Positions 8,564-16,438 of a stretch of 39,917 nucleotides of DNA are shown here, piece after piece. The number at the start of each line of letters is the position of its first letter. The stretch's first letter is position 1. The position numbers were made by a program, and so were the translations under genes. The stretch spans positions 1 through 39,917 of the forward strand of contig JACQZS010000216.1 of NCBI GenBank assembly GCA_016213725.1. Direction: 5' to 3'. The notes under the pieces are model-generated. The model had not been told where the DNA came from and ran no database searches. It worked only from the letters and a program-made list of their open reading frames with translations. Origin of the DNA: Acidobacteriota bacterium (lineage in GTDB: Bacteria; Acidobacteriota; Terriglobia; Bryobacterales; Bryobacteraceae).

Positions 8564-9322
8564 CTACTCGAGAGCCGGCAACGCTTCTTCCCAGCGGAAC
8601 TGCGAATACTGGATGTCCAGTTCGGCCGGACCCCAGAAACGCGTTTCGATGGACGTCTGCATCGCCTTCGGTACGGGAACGCCGTCCTGGATGGCGTATT
8701 CGCGCGTGAACTGGATCTTCTTCAGGAACACCGACGGGCTCTTCACAAACCGGCCGGACTCCATCAGCGGCAGCGAGGTCTCCGTATCCAGCCAGACTTC
8801 GCCCTTGAAAAGGCCTTCGCGCTTCTTCCTGGGGTTCAACTCGTAGACATAGGCCATGCGACCGTCACGCTCGCGCATGCCTTTGTACTTGAACTTGTAA
8901 TTATCGGTGGTGATCGCCACCTGCGAACGGTCTTTGGTGGAGGTCTCCATCTCGCCGTTCATGTAACGGAGGATGAGTTCCTTCCAAACCGAGTTGTCGC
9001 CCTGCCTGCCGTTGACCTCGTATTCCACCACGCCGTCTTTGTTTACCTTGCGGCGGGCGTCGGCCACGGCGGCCATCTTCATCTTCGGCACGCTGCCGGC
9101 GAAGTGGGCCACCATGCTCACGCTGCGGCGGATCCCCTTCTTGCTCACCTGGAAGTAACGGACCAGCGCCTGCTCGCTTTCCTTCTCCCGTTCTTTGTCC
9201 TTGTCTTTGTCGCGGCCTTGATCCGCGGCGAAGAATGCAGGCGAGGACTCCGCCACCGGAGCCGGCGCCGGGTGCGCCGTATCCAGTACGCCCAAAAGCA
9301 GGAATGCACTCAAAAGGTACAA
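8564..9322 (-). CDS. Secreted LolA-like (outer-membrane lipoprotein-sorting type) protein, start uncertain
   Basis: About 252 residues if started at the TTG at 9322, which gives the export signal LYLLSAFLLLGVLDTAHPA followed by a Lys/Asp/Glu-rich linker (DKDKDKEREKE). The body has alternating strands and the phrases GEVWLDTETSLPLMESG and MAYVYELNPRKK, which recall the LolA/LppX-like half-barrel proteins that acidobacteria carry in many copies. No catalytic motif is visible. The only ATG in frame is at 9463, which would overlap the divergent thioesterase gene by 36 bases and place the hydrophobic segment 50 residues in, so I prefer the TTG. Its stop codon is 3 bases from the convergent AlkD-like gene. 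Function is unassigned. Confidence 0.65.
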   Translation of the reverse strand: MYLLSAFLLLGVLDTAHPAPAPVAESSPAFFAADQGRDKDKDKEREKESEQALVRYFQVSKKGIRRSVSMVAHFAGSVPKMKMAAVADARRKVNKDGVVEYEVNGRQGDNSVWKELILRYMNGEMETSTKDRSQVAITTDNYKFKYKGMRERDGRMAYVYELNPRKKREGLFKGEVWLDTETSLPLMESGRFVKSPSVFLKKIQFTREYAIQDGVPVPKAMQTSIETRFWGPAELDIQYSQFRWEEALPALE

Positions 9323-9415
9323 GCTACAAATCCCAGGGTTGTTACCCAATTGAATAGATGCAGATATACCCCGCAGGGTTCCAGCGGAGAGCGCCGGGTG
9401 GTCCCGAGCGCACGT

Positions 9416-9421
9416 TACTAT
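9416..9421 (+). promoter_or_regulatory. -10-like hexamer placed for a leaderless thioesterase transcript
   Basis: TACTAT is followed by six bases (ATTGAC) and then the ATG at 9428, so a normal start site would fall on or next to the start codon. No Shine-Dalgarno-like sequence precedes the ATG. No -35 match is visible. Confidence 0.45.
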
Positions 9422-9427
9422 ATTGAC

Positions 9428-9829
9428 ATGAATCCGATACCAGTTGGGACGGAGGGCCGCCACAGTTTACTTGTCACTCCGGAGGTGACGATCGACTTCC
9501 TGGGAGGCGAGGAGGCGCGTGTGCTCTCCACTCCGCACATGATCGCCTATATGGAGTGGTCCGCCCGCAATGCCATCCAGCCGTTTCTCGGCGAGGGCGA
9601 AGATAGTGTGGGTACCATTGTGAACGTGAACCACCTGGCCGCGACGCCGGTGGGGCTCAGCGTCGAGTTCAAGGCCACCGTCCTCGAAGTGAACGGCCGG
9701 CGGGTGAGCTTCCGCGTGGAAGCGCGCGACGAGATGGAACTGATCGGGGAAGGCACGCACGAGCGATTCGTGGTGAGCGTGCCGCGGTTGGTGGCGAAAC
9801 TGGCGGCAAAACGTGCCGAAAAGAGGTAG
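9428..9829 (+). CDS. Hotdog-fold thioesterase of the FlK (fluoroacetyl-CoA thioesterase) type
   Basis: A 133-residue single hotdog-domain protein. Thr35, Glu43 and His69, in STPHMIAYMEW and VNHLAATPVG, have exactly the spacing (8 and 26 residues) of the catalytic Thr42-Glu50-His76 of Streptomyces FlK, and the following LAATPVGLSVEFKATV segment is characteristic of the family. The usual substrate in non-fluoroacetate organisms is unknown; small acyl-CoA housekeeping is a fair guess. The ATG is used because it opens a complete family-length domain; no ribosome-binding site is visible and the transcript may be leaderless. The M28 peptidase gene follows after six bases, with its Shine-Dalgarno overlapping this stop codon. 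Confidence 0.88.
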   Translation: MNPIPVGTEGRHSLLVTPEVTIDFLGGEEARVLSTPHMIAYMEWSARNAIQPFLGEGEDSVGTIVNVNHLAATPVGLSVEFKATVLEVNGRRVSFRVEARDEMELIGEGTHERFVVSVPRLVAKLAAKRAEKR

Positions 9830-9835
9830 TTTTCG

Positions 9836-11410
9836 ATGAGATTTGCGTCGTTTTTGATCGTTTCGATGGGTTTGCTGCACGCGCAGATGAACCAGATCGA
9901 AGGGGCGAAGATCCGGCCCCACGTGAAGTTCCTCTCCAGCGACCTGTTGGAGGGCCGGGGCGTCGGCGCCCGCGGCGGACAGTTGGCGGCCAGCTACATT
10001 GCCGCCCAGTTCGAGGCCGCCGGATTGAAGCCCGGCGCCGAGAACGGGACCTACCTGCAGCCGGTGCCGCTGCGTACCGTGGAGGTGCTCGCGGGCTCGC
10101 AACTCTCCGCCACAGGCGGTGGTAACACCATTGCACTCAAGTGGTTAGACGATTTCGTCGGCACCTCGCACGCGCAAACCGGGCAGGCGGCGTTCGACGC
10201 CGAAGCGGTGTTCGTGGGCCACGGCATCGTCGCGCCGGAGTACGGCTGGAACGACTATGCCGGCATCGACGTGAAGGGCAAAGTGGTGGTGATGTTCACC
10301 AACGAGCCGCCGTCGGACGACCCGGCCTTCTTCGCCGGAAAGGCGCTTACTTATTACGGCCGTTGGACTTACAAGTACGAAGAGGCCGCCCGCCAGGGTG
10401 CGAAAGCCGCAATCCTGATTCACACCACGCCCACCGCCAGCTACGGCTGGCAGGTGCTGCGCGCCAACGGCCGGCCGCAGCCGCAGATCCGCCGCGCGGA
10501 AGGCGAGCCGGCTCTTGCATTTGCGGGCTGGGTGACCACCGATGCCGGTGGCCGGATCCTGGCCATGGCCGGTAAGACCGTGGAGGCGCTGCTGAAGGCC
10601 GCCGACACGAAGGGCTTCCGGGCTTCGGCCCTGGCAGGCGTGCGGTTCAAAGGCGATTTTCGCTTTGCCGTCAAGGACATAGAGACGCACAATGTGGTCG
10701 GGCTGGTGCCGGGCAGCGACCCGAAATTGGCGCAGGAAGCGGTGGTGCTGACAGCCCATTGGGATCACCTCGGGATCGGCGAGCCTGTGAACGGCGACCG
10801 CATCTACAACGGAGCGCTGGACAACTCGACCGGCACGGCGATGCTGATCGAGATGGCGCGGGCGTGGGCTTCGATGGAGCCTAAGCCGTTGCGCAGCGCG
10901 TACTTCGTGGCGGTGACGGCGGAAGAGAGCGGGCTGTTGGGCTCGCGCTATTTCGCGGAGCATCCGCCGCTGCCGGCGGAGAAGATCGCGGCGAACCTGA
11001 ACTTCGATTCGTTCGGCCCGCACGGCAAGGTGAAGGATGTGATCATGACCGGTGCGGACCGCACGTCATTTTTCGCGCTGGTGGAGGGAGTGACGAAGCG
11101 CCACCAGTTGACGATCAAGATCGACACGCATCCGGAGACGGGCGGGTACTTCCGCAGCGACCACTACTCGTTCGCGCGCTTTGGCGTGCCGGCGTTTTCG
11201 GTGAACGGCGGTTCGGACTACGTGGGCAAGCCGGCTGGGTTTGCGGCGGAAGTGGGCAAGAAGCATGCGGCGAGTTATCATCAGCCGTCGGACGAATATG
11301 CCGACGACTGGGACTTCAGCGGCATGGAGCAGTTTGCGCGGTTTGGCTTCGCGTTAGGTACGGAGATCGCGAACCTGGAGAAGCTGCCGGAGCGGATTAA
11401 CGCCAAGTAG
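9836..11410 (+). CDS. Secreted M28-family zinc peptidase with PA domain insertion
   Basis: A 524-residue exported metallopeptidase with a short signal peptide (MRFASFLIVSMGLLHAQ). A protease-associated domain lies at about 120-260, containing AEYGWNDYAGIDVKGKVVVM-like strands. The catalytic M28 domain follows, with the dinuclear zinc ligands in TAHWDHLG, NGALDNSTG, TAEESGLLGS, NFDSFG and RSDHYSFARFGVPA, so the site appears intact. M28 members are mostly aminopeptidases or glutamate carboxypeptidase-like enzymes acting outside the cytoplasm. GAGG overlapping the stop of the thioesterase gene serves as ribosome-binding site, so the two are cotranscribed. The stop is 3 bases from a convergent stop. 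Confidence 0.93.
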   Translation: MRFASFLIVSMGLLHAQMNQIEGAKIRPHVKFLSSDLLEGRGVGARGGQLAASYIAAQFEAAGLKPGAENGTYLQPVPLRTVEVLAGSQLSATGGGNTIALKWLDDFVGTSHAQTGQAAFDAEAVFVGHGIVAPEYGWNDYAGIDVKGKVVVMFTNEPPSDDPAFFAGKALTYYGRWTYKYEEAARQGAKAAILIHTTPTASYGWQVLRANGRPQPQIRRAEGEPALAFAGWVTTDAGGRILAMAGKTVEALLKAADTKGFRASALAGVRFKGDFRFAVKDIETHNVVGLVPGSDPKLAQEAVVLTAHWDHLGIGEPVNGDRIYNGALDNSTGTAMLIEMARAWASMEPKPLRSAYFVAVTAEESGLLGSRYFAEHPPLPAEKIAANLNFDSFGPHGKVKDVIMTGADRTSFFALVEGVTKRHQLTIKIDTHPETGGYFRSDHYSFARFGVPAFSVNGGSDYVGKPAGFAAEVGKKHAASYHQPSDEYADDWDFSGMEQFARFGFALGTEIANLEKLPERINAK

Positions 11411-11413
11411 CGG

Positions 11414-11665
11414 CTAGACGGCGGGCTGCAACAGGGAGAAGAGCGCGCCGCGCGGCTCTCCCTGGCCGAGTTCGGCGACGGCCCGGCCTTTCACCTCAAC
11501 CACGACAGCCAGGCCTACCGTTTCCAGCGCCTTGTTAATCTGGGCGGCTGCCTGGAAGCGGGGCGCGGCGCCGCGCCAGGGGCTGAAGAGGCGGAGCGCG
11601 TCTTCGAGGGAATCGAACTGGAGAACGATGCGGTTGTCGTGCGCTTCAGCGCGGGTGTTGGGCAT
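11414..11665 (-). CDS. Small uncharacterised protein (83 residues)
   Basis: I do not recognise this protein. It has no signal peptide or membrane segment. It appears to fold as a small alpha/beta domain, with strand IVLQFDSLEDALRLF at 13-27, a helix QAAAQINKALETVG at 39-52 and strand LAVVVEVKGRAVAELG at 53-68, reminiscent of small heavy-metal-associated or ACT-like ferredoxin folds but without their motifs. AGAGG seven bases before ATG supports the start. It is convergent with the M28 peptidase, with 3 bases between the stops. Confidence 0.6.
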   Translation of the reverse strand: MPNTRAEAHDNRIVLQFDSLEDALRLFSPWRGAAPRFQAAAQINKALETVGLAVVVEVKGRAVAELGQGEPRGALFSLLQPAV

Positions 11666-11734
11666 AGCGAGCCTCTAGTGGCCTTATCGGCCGGCGCAAG
11701 GGCGAGGATTAGGCTGGGGCGAGGAAATGAAAGA

Positions 11735-11766
11735 GGGGCAGGCGATCCGGTGGGAGCGCCTGCCCC
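11735..11766 (-). terminator. Rho-independent terminator of the TonB-dependent receptor gene
   Basis: A perfect 10-base stem, GGGGCAGGCG with CGCCTGCCCC, encloses a 12-base loop. On the minus strand it begins 26 bases after the receptor stop codon and is followed by TCTTTCATTTCC, a broken U-rich tail. Confidence 0.75.
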
Positions 11767-11792
11767 AGGGTGAGGTTCAGTGTGAACTAGAG

Positions 11793-14700
11793 CTAGAAGT
11801 CGTAGCGCAGCGCCAACTGGAAGATGCGGGCGCCGCCCGTCATGCCGCTGATTTTGCCGAAGGACGCCGGGGTTGTGAGCGAGACGCTGGGGTTGGCGAA
11901 GTTCGGATTGTTCCACATGTTGTAGCCTTCCGCGCGGAAGGTAACCGTGTGGCGTTCGTAGATCTTGAAGCGCTTCACGATTGACATATCCGTGTTGAAG
12001 TAGCGTGGGCCACGGAAGGAGTTGCGGCCGGAGGTGCCGACATCACCAGCGGCAGGGAAAGTGAAGCGGGCAGCCTCATCGGAGGTGAGGAACCAGACAC
12101 CATCGCCTTTGCGCACGACACTACCGATCTTGCGGTCGCCTGTATAGTTGGCCCAGGTGTTCACGCCGCCGTGTGTTGTGGCTCTTGACGAACTGACCGT
12201 ATAGACTGAGCCGCTTTGCCAAATCATGAGGCCACCCAGTTCCCAGCCGCCGACGGCTGAGTCGAGCCACTGGGGCATGTCGGAGCCGAACTTCTTCCCG
12301 CGTCCGAACGGGATGATGTAAGTAGCCGACATGTTAAAGGAGTGGGGGCGGTCCCAATCGCTACGACCCCTAAATAGAATGTGGTTGTAGCTGTCGAAGT
12401 AAGTGGCTGCACCATTGCCCTCCACGGAGGAATTGTCGATGCTCTTGCTGAAGGTGTAGTTCGCGAAGACTTGAAGATCGCGCATGTTCCTGCGGAGCGA
12501 GAGTTGCATCGAGTTGTAGTACGAGCGGCCGTGGTTGGCCCCCATCTGCACACTGATGAATTGTGGATAGTTTCGCAGGTAGTACGGGGAGACGCCGGCT
12601 GCGGTGTAGCGAGAATAGTTCGTCCGATCCAGGTTAGTGGCGACAGTTCCGACCAGGCCCTGCGTGAAGTTTGCAGCACCGAGTGAAGAAATGGCCGCTG
12701 AGGGCGTACCAAAGATCCTGACCATGGTATTCCCAGGAGAGATGGGAGAACTGGAGTTGGTCTGGTAAGCCTGGAGTTCCTTAAAGGACTGCAGGAACTC
12801 GCCATACACTCTCTGCTGATTCAGATCCGTGTTCATGAACAGCTTGACGCCACGGCTACCGACGTACCCGACTTCAACCACCGTGTTGCGGGCAACTTCA
12901 CGCTGCACATTGAGGCTGAACTGGTGCACGTACGGAGTGCGCAGATTCGGATTGAAGATGGTCACGCTTGTAGAGCGGGTGGCTGGCAGTGTCAGCTGAG
13001 GAGCTGCAGGAGGTTGCGTGGCCGGCACGCCACCGGCAAGGCGGACATCCGACCCTGCGGCCTGGTTAGGATACACCAGAACACTCTGAGAGAAGCCTGG
13101 TGTCCCCGAGTCGGCACTACTCACAGTAGCCCCAATCAGGCGGTCATAGAACATTCCATAGCTGCCTCGGATTGCTGTCTTGCCATCTCCCTTCGGGTCG
13201 AATGCGAATCCAAACCGAGGTGCGAAATTGTTCCAATCCTGGTTGTACCAGGCATTGTCCTTGGTGATCGACACATCGCTAAACTGGCTTACGGTATTCA
13301 TGCTGGCAGCTTTGTCCAAACTGCCCTGGTAGCCATTGCGCTCATTCGGAACCTGGTTGAATTCCCAACGCAGGCCGAGGTTCAGGGTCAGGCGGCGATT
13401 CAACTTCCAGTCGTCCTGGAAGAAGAAGCCGTGCTCGCGGAGCAGGAAGTCGCGCAGGCGAGTGCTTCCAGCCGGCTGCCATGTCTTTAGGTCGCTGTAA
13501 AAGGTCTGAGTGACTTGGTTCATGCGGCCCAGCACGTCGTTGTAAAGGGATTCGAAGGTCTGGCGGCCGGCCGCGTTGATGGTGCCGCTGGCCACGGTCG
13601 GGCCGATGCCGGCCGGAACTGCTGCGCCCAGCGAGGTGCCGACGGTCACGTTCGGATAGATGCCGGCGTCGTTGTAGCCCCACTGGTTGATGAAGCGCAG
13701 CGCGCCACCCATCTTAAACGTATGCTTGCCCCACAGTTTTGTCAGGTTGTCGATGATGTCCCACGTTGGAGAGTTTCTGCCCTGCGGGAAGTTCGGCAGG
13801 TAAGGATTCGTGTACAGGTTGGCCTGGAGCATCCAGTTCGGCTGACGTGCCGGACGGGCGAATTCCACGCTGGCGGCCTGTGTGCCGACACGAGCTTCGT
13901 TGACGAGCGAAGGGGAGATCACCCAGTCAGAGCCGATGGAATAACCGGAGCGGATGCCACCCTGCCAGCCCTGAGGCATACCCGGGAATGTGGCGTCCGC
14001 GCTGTTGAGCGCGTCGATGGAGTAAGTCTTGAACCAACTGTAGCGGAAGAAAAGCCGGAGGCCTTCCTTGAGATTGTGGTCGGCGCGGCCTGTATAGGAG
14101 TTGTTCCAACTGCCGGCAGGGTTGTTAAAGCGAAAGCCCAAGGTATTCAGACCGTCGCCGAGATCGGAGTTGTTGGGATCGGGAAGCACGCTGAAGATCT
14201 TGGCGACTTCCTTGTCGACACCGATTCTGCGCGGATCGTTGGCAGCGATGTCGAAACTGCTAATCGCCGTGCTGCCCGGAGCGCGCCAGCGGAAAATGCC
14301 CTTCTTGGCTTCCGGCGAGAGTACTGTGCGGTTACGGACGACTTCCTGCGCCACGCGGCTGCCCTGATAGTTGAAGAAGAAGAAGGTCTTGTTCTTGATG
14401 GCCGCGCCGCCCACGGATCCGCCGAATAGGTTCTGGATGTATTTCGGCCGCTTTACGCCGGAGGAATTGTTGAAGAAGTTGTTGGCGTTCAATACCGTGT
14501 TGCGGTGATAGTCGAACAGGTTGCCGTGCCACTCGTTGGTGCCAGAACGCGTGATGAGTTCCACCTGGCCGCCGGCATTGTGTCCGTACTCGGCCTTGGC
14601 GCCGTTGGTGATGACGCGGAATTCGCCGACGGAGTCGGTGTTGTTGGCGGTCAAGGACAGGCCCAGGCGCGCGGTGACCGAGTCGTTCGCGCTGATGCCG

Positions 14701-15251
14701 TCGAGGGTGGTGTTGTTGCTGCCCTGGCGCATGCCGTTGATGCGAGTGAAGGTCGTGTCACTGGGATCGATCTGAGTGCCCGGCTGGAACACGGCGAGGG
14801 CTACGGGGCTGCGAGCCAACTGGGGCAGCGTGTCGATGTCGCGCAGCGTCACCGAGCGGCCCACCTGCGAATCGGAGGTCTGGACGCGCGCGGCATCGGC
14901 TTCCACCACGACGCTCTCCGTCACCTGGCCCACTTCCATCGTGAAACGCTGCGTGACAGTGACGGACACGTTCAGCTCCAAACCGCTCATCACTGCCTTG
15001 CGGAAACCCTTCGCTTCCGCCGTCACCGTGTAGATGCCCGGCTGCAAAGAGGGGAAGATGAAAGACCCTTCCGAATTCGCTGTAGCCTCAGCTCGGGCTT
15101 GAGTCTTTTCGTTGAGGGCCACCACCTTGGCCCCGGGAATCACCGCGCCACTTCCGTCCTGAACTGTACCATCCAACCTCGATGTCGCCACCTGGGCGAA
15201 AGCGATGCTCGATATCAGTAGAATCGCGAAACAAACTCTCTTGATTGTCAT
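11793..15251 (-). CDS. TonB-dependent outer-membrane receptor with carboxypeptidase-regulatory-like N-terminal domain
   Basis: A 1152-residue outer-membrane protein. After the signal peptide (MTIKRVCFAILLISSIAFAQ) comes a carboxypeptidase-regulatory-like beta-sandwich at about 22-105 (VQDGSGAVIPGAKVVAL, GIYTVTAEAKGF). A plug domain follows, with NGMRQGSNNTTLDGI near 155-170, and then a long beta-barrel ending in the aromatic-terminated strand IFQLALRYDF expected for outer-membrane insertion. Proteins of this layout are expanded in Acidobacteriota and are thought to import oligosaccharides or other large nutrients, but the ligand is not readable. The start is the ATG preceded by AAAGGGT; a longer frame to 15299 adds residues before the signal peptide and is not used. 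It is a single-gene transcription unit with a recognisable promoter and terminator. Confidence 0.93.
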   Translation of the reverse strand: MTIKRVCFAILLISSIAFAQVATSRLDGTVQDGSGAVIPGAKVVALNEKTQARAEATANSEGSFIFPSLQPGIYTVTAEAKGFRKAVMSGLELNVSVTVTQRFTMEVGQVTESVVVEADAARVQTSDSQVGRSVTLRDIDTLPQLARSPVALAVFQPGTQIDPSDTTFTRINGMRQGSNNTTLDGISANDSVTARLGLSLTANNTDSVGEFRVITNGAKAEYGHNAGGQVELITRSGTNEWHGNLFDYHRNTVLNANNFFNNSSGVKRPKYIQNLFGGSVGGAAIKNKTFFFFNYQGSRVAQEVVRNRTVLSPEAKKGIFRWRAPGSTAISSFDIAANDPRRIGVDKEVAKIFSVLPDPNNSDLGDGLNTLGFRFNNPAGSWNNSYTGRADHNLKEGLRLFFRYSWFKTYSIDALNSADATFPGMPQGWQGGIRSGYSIGSDWVISPSLVNEARVGTQAASVEFARPARQPNWMLQANLYTNPYLPNFPQGRNSPTWDIIDNLTKLWGKHTFKMGGALRFINQWGYNDAGIYPNVTVGTSLGAAVPAGIGPTVASGTINAAGRQTFESLYNDVLGRMNQVTQTFYSDLKTWQPAGSTRLRDFLLREHGFFFQDDWKLNRRLTLNLGLRWEFNQVPNERNGYQGSLDKAASMNTVSQFSDVSITKDNAWYNQDWNNFAPRFGFAFDPKGDGKTAIRGSYGMFYDRLIGATVSSADSGTPGFSQSVLVYPNQAAGSDVRLAGGVPATQPPAAPQLTLPATRSTSVTIFNPNLRTPYVHQFSLNVQREVARNTVVEVGYVGSRGVKLFMNTDLNQQRVYGEFLQSFKELQAYQTNSSSPISPGNTMVRIFGTPSAAISSLGAANFTQGLVGTVATNLDRTNYSRYTAAGVSPYYLRNYPQFISVQMGANHGRSYYNSMQLSLRRNMRDLQVFANYTFSKSIDNSSVEGNGAATYFDSYNHILFRGRSDWDRPHSFNMSATYIIPFGRGKKFGSDMPQWLDSAVGGWELGGLMIWQSGSVYTVSSSRATTHGGVNTWANYTGDRKIGSVVRKGDGVWFLTSDEAARFTFPAAGDVGTSGRNSFRGPRYFNTDMSIVKRFKIYERHTVTFRAEGYNMWNNPNFANPSVSLTTPASFGKISGMTGGARIFQLALRYDF

Positions 15252-15311
15252 TTGTACCCTTTCAGTCGCTGGGTGACAGACTGAGTCCCCTGAACCCAAC
15301 TAATGGATGAA

Positions 15312-15340
15312 AGCGTAACCAGTTCCTTTACTTCTGTCAA
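15312..15340 (-). promoter_or_regulatory. Sigma-70-type promoter of the TonB-dependent receptor gene
   Basis: On the minus strand a perfect -35 TTGACA (15335-15340) is followed after 17 bases by TACGCT (15312-15317), giving a start site near 15305 and a leader of about 55 bases that contains the receptor Shine-Dalgarno. The surrounding stretch 15300-15370 is visibly richer in A and T than the flanking genes. Confidence 0.7.
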
Positions 15341-15373
15341 CTTAGGGGTCAGTATACCTATCTAAAGATGGGA

Positions 15374-15392
15374 ACCACCGATGCTAGGTGGT
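15374..15392 (-). terminator. Possible terminator hairpin after the phosphotriesterase-like gene
   Basis: ACCACC and GGTGGT form 6-base inverted arms around seven bases, 30 bases after the phosphotriesterase-like stop on the minus strand, followed by TCCCATCTTTAG. The stem is short and the U-tail weak, so it may instead be a protein-binding palindrome upstream of the receptor promoter. Confidence 0.4.
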
Positions 15393-15422
15393 AAGAATGG
15401 GTTCATCTGGATGCCGGTTTCA

Positions 15423-16409
15423 TTAACGGATCGCAGCATTCCCCAAGGAATAAGCGGTGGACGGATTGTCCACCGTCAGCCACCGGATTTCCTCCTGGGC
15501 GAATCCGGCGTTCTGGAGCATCGGGAGGAAGTGGGTGAAGAGTGCGGAGTAGGGCCGCATCGGGCGTTTGCCGCCGGCGCGGAAGCTGTTGCCGTCGTGG
15601 GAGAGCAGGACCTGGCGCAGCCGCCCCCACGCCTTCAACTGCTGAGCCAGTTCCAGGTGCCGGGGGATGGTTTCGTTATCCAGGCCGTCGAGACTGATCC
15701 AGGCCCCCGCCTCGGCGGCGGCTTTCAGCGCCGCCAGGTCGGTGACTTTGTTGGCGTGGATCCAGATCCATGCCTTGGCGGAGACCCCCTCGGATTGCAG
15801 CACGGCGAGTTGTTCCCTGGCCGATTCGCCGCTTTCACCGGTATGGACGGCGATGGCCAGCCCTGACTGCCTGTGGGTGATGGCCGCGGCGGTGATCAGC
15901 TTGCGGTCGATGGGGGAGAGCGGCCCGGGGTCCACACCGAGCTTGAGGAAGCCGGGACGGATGCCGGTGCCGCCAATGCCGTTGCGAAACTCGTCGAGCC
16001 AGCGGGCGGCGATCTGCTGGGCAGACTCCTGCTGGGCTTGCGGAGGAATGTACTGGTCTTTGGCGGCTCCGTAGTAGCCGGTGTTGCTGAGGATGTTCAA
16101 TCCGGTGAGTTCGGAAATACGGCGCAGCAGGCGGGGCTGCCGTCCGAACCAGGCGGCGGTGCCGTCGACGATGGTGGCGCAGCCGAGGCTGCGAATGGAT
16201 TTGGCATAGGGAACGACGGCGGCAAGCAGGGCGGCCTCGTCGTACTTGCCCGGCTCCTCCGGCGGCTCGCCGAAGTTCGAGAACAGGTGCTCGTGGGCGA
16301 GCGTGAGCCCCAGGGCGGAAGCGGCGAGAGGGCCGCGGACGGTGATGGCTTGGGGCGACGACGCAAAGCCGCCAGCGGCGGCGGAGAGGAGAAAATTCCG
16401 GCGTTCCAT
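15423..16409 (-). CDS. Phosphotriesterase-family metal hydrolase with Tat-type signal
   Basis: A 328-residue amidohydrolase-superfamily TIM-barrel protein. All metal ligands of the family are present: His39 and His41 in LAHEHLF, the carboxylated lysine Lys156 in GFLKLGVD, His189 in AVHTGES, His218 in WIHANK and Asp272 in LLSHDGNSF. Family members hydrolyse lactones, phosphotriesters or related esters; a sugar lactone is a reasonable guess given the sugar-acid genes nearby, but nothing in the sequence proves it. The N-terminus MERRNFLLSAAAGG matches a twin-arginine signal. The start codon is 29 bases from that of the divergent mannonate-dehydratase-like gene. There is no Shine-Dalgarno, and TAGCCT sits six bases before ATG. 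Confidence 0.88.
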   Translation of the reverse strand: MERRNFLLSAAAGGFASSPQAITVRGPLAASALGLTLAHEHLFSNFGEPPEEPGKYDEAALLAAVVPYAKSIRSLGCATIVDGTAAWFGRQPRLLRRISELTGLNILSNTGYYGAAKDQYIPPQAQQESAQQIAARWLDEFRNGIGGTGIRPGFLKLGVDPGPLSPIDRKLITAAAITHRQSGLAIAVHTGESGESAREQLAVLQSEGVSAKAWIWIHANKVTDLAALKAAAEAGAWISLDGLDNETIPRHLELAQQLKAWGRLRQVLLSHDGNSFRAGGKRPMRPYSALFTHFLPMLQNAGFAQEEIRWLTVDNPSTAYSLGNAAIR

Positions 16410-16438
16410 GCCGTCAGGCTATATCATTTTAGGCAACC
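16410..16438. promoter_or_regulatory. 29-base divergent intergenic region with overlapping -10-like hexamers
   Basis: Only 29 bases separate the two divergent start codons. Minus strand: TAGCCT (16416-16421) lies six bases before the phosphotriesterase-like ATG. Plus strand: TATCAT (16422-16427) lies 11 bases before the other ATG, with AGGCA as a weak ribosome-binding site. Any -35 contacts must fall inside the opposite coding region. Confidence 0.5.

Noticed and set aside
9336-9347. GGGT-TGTT-ACCC inverted repeat near the LolA-like gene start
   Set aside because: Four-base arms are too short to support an operator or hairpin claim.
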